Of a DNA stretch of 10,437 nt, positions 6,603 to 10,437 are shown one piece after another. Origin of the DNA: Idiomarina sp. UBA6142 (GTDB lineage: Bacteria > Pseudomonadota > Gammaproteobacteria > Enterobacterales > Alteromonadaceae); assembly GCA_002423905.1 (NCBI GenBank), contig DIVC01000060.1, forward strand, positions 17,662 through 28,098. Reading direction: 5' to 3'. Under the pieces are notes generated by a model. The model saw only the letters and a program-made list of their open reading frames with translations. It searched no databases and was not told the DNA's origin. The first letter of the stretch is position 1. Every line of letters begins with the position of its first letter. Made by a program: the position numbers and the translations under genes.

Positions 6603-7082
6603 ATGAAAAAGAACTCGAATCATCGCCAAAATGGAACCATCGCGCTCAACAAAAAAGCGCGCCACGAATATTTCCTCGAAGATAAATTTGAGGCGGGTAT
6701 TGCCCTGCAAGGCTGGGAAATAAAAAGTATTCGTGAAGGCAAAGCCAATATCTCTGATACCTATGTGATCATCAAAAACGGTGAGGCGTTCCTGTTAGGC
6801 GCACAAATTCAACCGTTACTGTCGGCCTCAACGCACGTGGTATGCGACCCTGACCGTTCACGTAAGTTGCTGTTAAAGCGTCGCGAACTGCATAAATTGA
6901 TCGGTGCGAGCGAGCGCGATGGTTATTCTATTGTGGCCACAGCGATGTATTGGAAAAAACATCTGGTTAAATTAGAGATTTACCTCGCCAAAGGTAAAAA
7001 AGACCACGATAAACGCGATACCATCAAGGAACGCGACTGGGATCGTGAAAAAGCCCGCATTTTAAAGCATAATCCCCGTTGA
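6603..7082 (+). CDS. smpB: SsrA (tmRNA)-binding protein SmpB
   Basis: SmpB carries tmRNA into the A site of ribosomes stalled on broken mRNA, so that the nascent chain is tagged and the ribosome is freed. The 159-residue product compares with 160 in E. coli and aligns throughout: [31 protein letters not shown] (about 12-42), [36 protein letters not shown], and the basic C-terminal tail with [16 protein letters not shown]. The DKR tail acts in the decoding centre. The start is the ATG at 6603 (MKKNSNH). ATG 6594 would add three residues, and the in-frame start at 6507 would add a 32-residue extension with no family support. No ribosome binding site precedes any of these. No ssrA gene follows it here. 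Confidence 0.95.
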   Translation: MKKNSNHRQNGTIALNKKARHEYFLEDKFEAGIALQGWEIKSIREGKANISDTYVIIKNGEAFLLGAQIQPLLSASTHVVCDPDRSRKLLLKRRELHKLIGASERDGYSIVATAMYWKKHLVKLEIYLAKGKKDHDKRDTIKERDWDREKARILKHNPR

Positions 7083-7106
7083 CAGCAGCCACAAGAGTGG
7101 TTAAGT
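7079..7106 (+). promoter_or_regulatory. Candidate trp operon promoter
   Basis: A consensus -35 box TTGACA (7079-7084) overlaps the smpB stop codon. It is followed after 16 bp by TTAAGT (7101-7106), which resembles the E. coli trp -10 (TTAACT). Transcription would start near 7113, giving a leader RNA of about 178 nt before trpE. In E. coli the TrpR operator overlaps the -10. Here the bases around TTAAGT share only a weak GTTAA core with it, so I do not call an operator. No terminator separates smpB from this promoter, so read-through from smpB is possible. Confidence 0.5.
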
Positions 7107-7146
7107 TACTGCCATTAGCTTATACAACTAACGAGATTTCCAACAC

Positions 7147-7203
7147 ATGATCAATCACAACACACAAACCAAAGCTGTATGGTGGTGGCATCTCCCGACT
7201 TAG
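7147..7203 (+). CDS. trpL: trp operon leader peptide
   Basis: A short reading frame of 18 codons encodes MINHNTQTKAVWWWHLPT. Three consecutive TGG codons occupy 7180-7188, with the stop TAG at 7201-7203. It lies between the candidate trp promoter and a strong intrinsic terminator, directly upstream of trpE, which is the arrangement of an attenuation leader. The E. coli leader peptide is 14 residues with two Trp. When charged tRNA-Trp is scarce, the ribosome stalls on the TGG run and lets the antiterminator form. The ribosome binding site is weak (GAG at 7133-7135, 11 bases upstream). The context and the fit of the RNA pairings make the call strong despite the size. Confidence 0.9.
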   Translation: MINHNTQTKAVWWWHLPT

Positions 7204-7214
7204 CGGGCGATACC
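7187..7214 (+). promoter_or_regulatory. trp leader pause hairpin (segments 1:2)
   Basis: CCCG (7194-7197) pairs with CGGG (7204-7207) around a six-base loop. The stem continues past one mismatch with 7190-7192 against 7209-7211, then 7187-7188 against 7213-7214. The left arm begins inside the last Trp codon and the loop contains the end of the leader peptide gene. A ribosome stalled on the Trp codons would cover the left arm and stop this hairpin forming. Confidence 0.75.
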
Positions 7215-7253
7215 TGTGTGCGCGTTGACACGTAAAGGATCCAGAAGCCCGCT
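7202..7253 (+). promoter_or_regulatory. trp leader antiterminator (segments 2:3)
   Basis: AGCGGGC at 7202-7208 is fully complementary to GCCCGCT at 7247-7253, giving a 7-bp stem. Between them GTGT (7216-7219) and ACAC (7228-7231) can form an inner hairpin. Segment 2 is shared with the pause hairpin and segment 3 with the terminator, so the structures exclude each other, as expected of a classical attenuator. Confidence 0.75.
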
Positions 7254-7272
7254 CATTGAGCGGGCTTTTTTT
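7245..7272 (+). terminator. trp attenuator (intrinsic terminator, segments 3:4)
   Basis: AAGCCCGCTC (7245-7254) pairs perfectly with GAGCGGGCTT (7258-7267) around a 3-nt loop. A run of seven T (7266-7272) begins in the last bases of the stem. It ends 18 bases before the trpE ATG. It is a complete GC-rich intrinsic terminator and the strongest one in the window. It should stop transcription when the leader peptide is translated without stalling. Confidence 0.92.
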
Positions 7273-7290
7273 ATTAGACAAGTGAGTATT

Positions 7291-8880
7291 ATGAGCCCTG
7301 ATACTGTTGCCATTATTAATCAGCCTGGTGCCATCACCAGCATGCAAATTGAGCTACCCTATCAAGCCGATACCTTGGCCTTGTATCAGCGCTTGTGCCA
7401 GCATCACCCGCACAATTTGCTGCTCGACTCGGCGGAGATTCAGTCGCGCCAACATTTGAAAAGTCTGTTGTTGGTCGACGCCGCATTGCAATTGCGCTGC
7501 CAGGGTCAACAGGTCAGCATCACGGCGTTAACCGGCAATGGTGCTCAAGTGCTGCCGTGGCTGGCCGAGCAGCTGCAATCTAGTGCTACTCACGTGGCTC
7601 TCAGTAGCCATACCTTGCAGTGCACCTATGCGAGCATCGACGACCAACTCGATGAAGATAGCCGTTTACGTCAGCCCAGTAATGTCGAACCCTTGCGGCT
7701 ATTGCAGCAACGCCTGCAGCAAACCCAGCCGCACCCCTTGGGAGTATTTCTTGGCGGTATCTTTGCCTACGACTACGTGGCCAGTTTTGAAGCCTTGCCA
7801 GAGGTCCCGGAAGGCGATAATAGCTGCCCCGATTACCTGTTTTATTTAGCCGAAACCCTAGTGGTGATTGATCACCAAAAACGCTCCACCACGTTGTTGG
7901 CTAACTTATTTAGCGGCCCCGACAGTGCCGATTATTATCCGCAGATTGCCGATAAAGTCGGTCGTATCGCCGCCCAATGCCAACTCCCTCGAGCGTTACC
8001 TCAACGACCCGGCAAACTCAATTCAGCGGCGGCAACCATACAGGCGCAACCTGATGCTGACAGTTTTGCCGCCACAGTAACGCAATTGCAGCAACACATT
8101 TTGGCCGGTGATATCTTTCAAGTGGTGCCCTCCCGGCGTTTTACCCTGCCTTGCACCGATGCGCTTGCCGCCTACGCGCAACTTAAGGCCGCCAACCCGT
8201 CACCCTATATGTTCTTTCTGCGCACCAACGAGTTTGAAGTATTTGGTGCCTCGCCGGAATCAGCCCTGAAATACACCGCCAGCACTAATCAAGTGGAGTT
8301 ATACCCAATTGCTGGCACGCGCCCGCGGGGCAGATATCCCGATGGTCGAATTAATCCCGATCGTGATAGTCGCCTAGAACTCGAGCTGCGCCTCGATCAA
8401 AAAGAGCTGGCCGAACATATGATGCTGGTTGATTTAGCCCGCAATGACCTGGCTCGTATTGCCAAGCCTGGCAGCCGTTATGTGGCTAATTTATTGCAGG
8501 TTGACCGTTATTCTCACGTGATGCACTTGGTGTCTCGGGTGGTGGCGCAATTAGCCGATGATCTGGATGCCCTCAGTGCCTATCGCGCCTGTATGAATAT
8601 GGGCACACTGGTGGGTGCACCCAAAGTCCGCGCAGCCGAACTGATTCGTCAGGTTGAACAGCAACGGCGCGGCAGTTACGGCGGTGCCGTCGGCTATTTA
8701 TCTGGGAATGGTGATATGGACACCTGCATTGTCATTCGCTCTGCCTTCGTGCGTGGTGGCCAAGCTATCGTGCAAGCGGGTGCCGGTGTCGTGTTTGACT
8801 CGGTGCCTGCCGCCGAGGTTGCAGAAACCGAAAGCAAGGCTCGGGCGGTTATTCAAGCCATTCAGGAGGCTGCACTATGA
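7291..8880 (+). CDS. trpE: Anthranilate synthase component I
   Basis: TrpE converts chorismate to anthranilate, using ammonia supplied by TrpG; it is the first committed step of tryptophan synthesis. The 529-residue product compares with 520 in E. coli and is of the enteric type. LLLDSAEI (43-50) corresponds to the feedback-inhibition site LLESA, where tryptophan binds, so allosteric control is likely kept. Catalytic-domain motifs include GDIFQVVPSRRF, NPSPYMFF, GASPES, PIAGTRPRG (339-347), HMMLVDLARNDLARI, VDRYSHVMHLVSRV, MGTLVGAPKVRA and GSYGGAVGYL. The start is the ATG at 7291 after the attenuator. An in-frame start at 7216 would read through the terminator stem and is rejected. The end overlaps trpG in an ATGA junction. 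Confidence 0.97.
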   Translation: MSPDTVAIINQPGAITSMQIELPYQADTLALYQRLCQHHPHNLLLDSAEIQSRQHLKSLLLVDAALQLRCQGQQVSITALTGNGAQVLPWLAEQLQSSATHVALSSHTLQCTYASIDDQLDEDSRLRQPSNVEPLRLLQQRLQQTQPHPLGVFLGGIFAYDYVASFEALPEVPEGDNSCPDYLFYLAETLVVIDHQKRSTTLLANLFSGPDSADYYPQIADKVGRIAAQCQLPRALPQRPGKLNSAAATIQAQPDADSFAATVTQLQQHILAGDIFQVVPSRRFTLPCTDALAAYAQLKAANPSPYMFFLRTNEFEVFGASPESALKYTASTNQVELYPIAGTRPRGRYPDGRINPDRDSRLELELRLDQKELAEHMMLVDLARNDLARIAKPGSRYVANLLQVDRYSHVMHLVSRVVAQLADDLDALSAYRACMNMGTLVGAPKVRAAELIRQVEQQRRGSYGGAVGYLSGNGDMDTCIVIRSAFVRGGQAIVQAGAGVVFDSVPAAEVAETESKARAVIQAIQEAAL

Positions 8881-9521
8881 ACAACGTAGAACACCCTGCG
8901 GTCGATCGTATTGTACTGCTCGATAACCTTGATTCGTTCACCTACAACTTGGTCGACGAATTGCGTCAGTTAGGCTACCCGCTGGTGGTATATCGCAATC
9001 ATATTGCCGCTGAACAACTGCTGGCTACTCTGGCTAGCTATCCGGGGCGGCAACTGCTGTGCTTATCACCAGGGCCCGGTCATCCCGCCGAATCAGGAAA
9101 TTTGTTGGCAGTGATCGAAGGAGCACGCGGACACTACCCGATGCTGGGTATTTGCTTGGGCTTTCAAGCACTGGTGCATGCCAGTGGTGGTCGGGTTGAT
9201 CGGTGCGGAGAGACCGTGCATGGCAAACGCTCTCTGATCGAGCACAACCACAGCGGTCTGTTTGGTGACTTACCGCAGCCACTTGCGGTTGCACGTTACC
9301 ATTCCTTAGCCGGCTTTGATCTGCCGCCCTCTATTGACGTATTAGCTTATTGTGGAACCATTCCGATGGCTGCTTGGTTCAGCGATTATCATGCCTTGGG
9401 CTTTCAATTTCATCCCGAATCCATTTTAACTGGCCACGGTTCTGAGCTGCTCAAACGCAGCGTGGCTATGCTGTTTGCCGACAGCGCGTTTGCACAGGAG
9501 TTGAACACATGCAAGCCCTAA
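8877..9521 (+). CDS. trpG: Anthranilate synthase component II, glutamine amidotransferase
   Basis: TrpG hydrolyses glutamine and passes ammonia to TrpE. The 214-residue product is a stand-alone class I amidotransferase: LLDNLDSFTYNLVDEL (14-29), LSPGPGHP (63-70), nucleophile elbow GICLGFQAL with C93, TVHGK (113-117), and the FHPES box with H179 and E181 completing the triad. HGK also marks it as an anthranilate/PABA synthase type. Position between trpE and trpD favours TrpG over PabA, though dual use is possible. Translation starts at 8877 with AGGAGG seven bases upstream, inside trpE, and overlaps the trpE stop by 4 nt. It ends 13 nt inside trpD. In E. coli this domain is fused to TrpD; here it is not. 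Confidence 0.96.
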   Translation: MNNVEHPAVDRIVLLDNLDSFTYNLVDELRQLGYPLVVYRNHIAAEQLLATLASYPGRQLLCLSPGPGHPAESGNLLAVIEGARGHYPMLGICLGFQALVHASGGRVDRCGETVHGKRSLIEHNHSGLFGDLPQPLAVARYHSLAGFDLPPSIDVLAYCGTIPMAAWFSDYHALGFQFHPESILTGHGSELLKRSVAMLFADSAFAQELNTCKP

Positions 9522-10437
9522 CCGACTTAGTCAACGGTAAGGCGCTTTCGAGCGCCCAAAGTCAACGGCTGTTTGAGCATCTGGTCAAAGGTGAGCTGAA
9601 TGAAATTCAGATCACGGCAGCTTTAGTGGCAATGAAGCTCCGTGGTGAGCAGCCAGAAGAAATGGCCGGTGCCGCCACCGCCTTGCGCCGCGCGGCTAAA
9701 CCCTTTAATCGCCCGAACCGGCTGGTACTCGACAGCTGCGGTACCGGCGGCGATGGCAGCGATACCATTAATATTTCAACCACTGCCGCGTTGGTCGCCG
9801 CCAGTATGGGCCTGACCATTGCCAAGCACGGCAATCGCAGCGTGTCATCACGCTCAGGCTCAGCCGATGTGCTGGAGAGTTTAGGTTTATCCGTGACTCA
9901 AGATCCGGATGTCGCTGCCAGCCAATTAGACCAATTTAATTTTTGCTTCTTGTTTGCGCCGCATTATCACCCCGGCATTCGCTACGCCATGCCGGTGCGG
10001 CAAACCTTGAAAACCCGCACCCTGTTTAACTTGCTCGGGCCGTTAGTGAACCCCTCGCGCCCCGACGCGCAGCAACTTGGGGTGTACGATCCGAACTGGT
10101 GTCGCCCCATGGCAGAAACGCTGCGGCTATTAGGCTGCCAACGCGCCATGGTCATTCACGGCTCAGGTTTGGATGAGTTTGCCCTGCACGGTGACACCCT
10201 AGTGGTTGAACTCAAAGATAACGAGCTGCATGAATATCAGCTCAGCCCTGCTGATTTTGGTGTGCCGATTAGCACCATTGCCGCACTACGCGGCGGCGAT
10301 GCCGACCTGAACGCCAAATACCTACAAGCCATTTTAGCCGGCCAAGCCAGTGATCCGCATCAACATGCGGTGGCTATAAGTGTGGCGGGCTTATTATATT
10401 TAGCTGGTCATTATCCGCGTCTTGATCAAGCCACCCA
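9509..10437 (+). CDS. trpD: Anthranilate phosphoribosyltransferase, 3' end outside window
   Basis: TrpD joins anthranilate to PRPP to give N-(5-phosphoribosyl)anthranilate. The frame stays open to the end of the window, giving 309 complete codons of an expected 340 or so. It shows an N-terminal helical domain (residues 1-65), the PRPP-binding CGTGGDG (77-83), NISTT (88-92), KHGNRSVSS (106-114), GSADVLE (117-123), and TLFNLLGPLVNP (171-182). The start ATG at 9509 has AGGAG eight bases upstream and overlaps the trpG stop by 13 nt, indicating translational coupling. It has no amidotransferase domain, unlike E. coli TrpGD. Further trp genes (trpC, trpB, trpA) probably follow but are outside the window. 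Confidence 0.96.
   Translation, partial: MQALTDLVNGKALSSAQSQRLFEHLVKGELNEIQITAALVAMKLRGEQPEEMAGAATALRRAAKPFNRPNRLVLDSCGTGGDGSDTINISTTAALVAASMGLTIAKHGNRSVSSRSGSADVLESLGLSVTQDPDVAASQLDQFNFCFLFAPHYHPGIRYAMPVRQTLKTRTLFNLLGPLVNPSRPDAQQLGVYDPNWCRPMAETLRLLGCQRAMVIHGSGLDEFALHGDTLVVELKDNELHEYQLSPADFGVPISTIAALRGGDADLNAKYLQAILAGQASDPHQHAVAISVAGLLYLAGHYPRLDQAT

Noticed and set aside
7097..7110. TrpR operator overlapping the trp -10
   Set aside because: Only the GTTAA core resembles the E. coli operator and the flanking half-sites do not match, so the similarity is too weak to call.
7225..7230. Second TTGACA as a -35 box for trpE
   Set aside because: No -10-like hexamer lies 16 to 18 bp downstream; that position is the GC-rich terminator stem.
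7083..7290. Possible ssrA (tmRNA) gene after smpB
   Set aside because: In some genomes ssrA follows smpB, but this stretch has no tRNA-like ends or tag reading frame. It is fully explained by the trp promoter, leader peptide and attenuator.

Overview
The window is a chromosomal housekeeping segment from a gammaproteobacterium. The evidence is the set of proteins (SixA, PrmB, EpmC, RatA, RnfH, SmpB and an enteric-type TrpE close to the E. coli sequence) and the gene order. The divergent smpB / ratA-rnfH pair and the prmB-aroC-epmC cluster near sixA are both gammaproteobacterial hallmarks. TrpG and TrpD are separate proteins, unlike the E. coli TrpGD fusion, which suggests an Alteromonadales-like or other marine lineage rather than Enterobacterales. 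That lineage is an inference. I see no mobile element, CRISPR array, tRNA or rRNA.

Layout: (1) 1-501, the 3' end of proS (prolyl-tRNA synthetase) on +. (2) 522-1004, gpt (xanthine-guanine phosphoribosyltransferase) on -, convergent with proS across a 22-bp perfect palindrome. (3) 1137-1457, a putidaredoxin-like [2Fe-2S] ferredoxin on +, divergent from gpt. (4) 6474 down to 1470, a compact seven-gene block on -: ratA, rnfH, sixA, prmB, aroC, epmC and an ATP-NAD kinase family gene. Five of its six junctions overlap, by 4 to 25 nt, and the sixth is a 26-nt gap. (5) 6603-7082, smpB on +, divergent from ratA. (6) 7079-7290, a trp promoter and leader region that holds an 18-residue leader peptide with three tandem Trp codons and a transcription attenuator. 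(7) 7291 to the window end, trpE, trpG and trpD (trpD cut by the window edge), translationally coupled.

How the genes work together: AroC makes chorismate, the substrate of the anthranilate synthase TrpE/TrpG encoded 3 kb away in another operon. TrpD then carries anthranilate to phosphoribosyl-anthranilate. The other genes cluster around translation: PrmB methylates ribosomal protein uL3, EpmC hydroxylates modified EF-P, SmpB carries tmRNA to stalled ribosomes, RatA is reported to block 70S formation, and ProS charges tRNA-Pro.

Nothing here looks like an undescribed system. The best finds are the trp attenuator with its small leader peptide, a possibly leaderless smpB transcript, an orphan putidaredoxin-like ferredoxin with an operator-like inverted repeat over its promoter, and T-tract-free inverted repeats at both convergent gene junctions. 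Several gene starts were moved to internal ATG or GTG codons supported by ribosome binding sites and family alignment.
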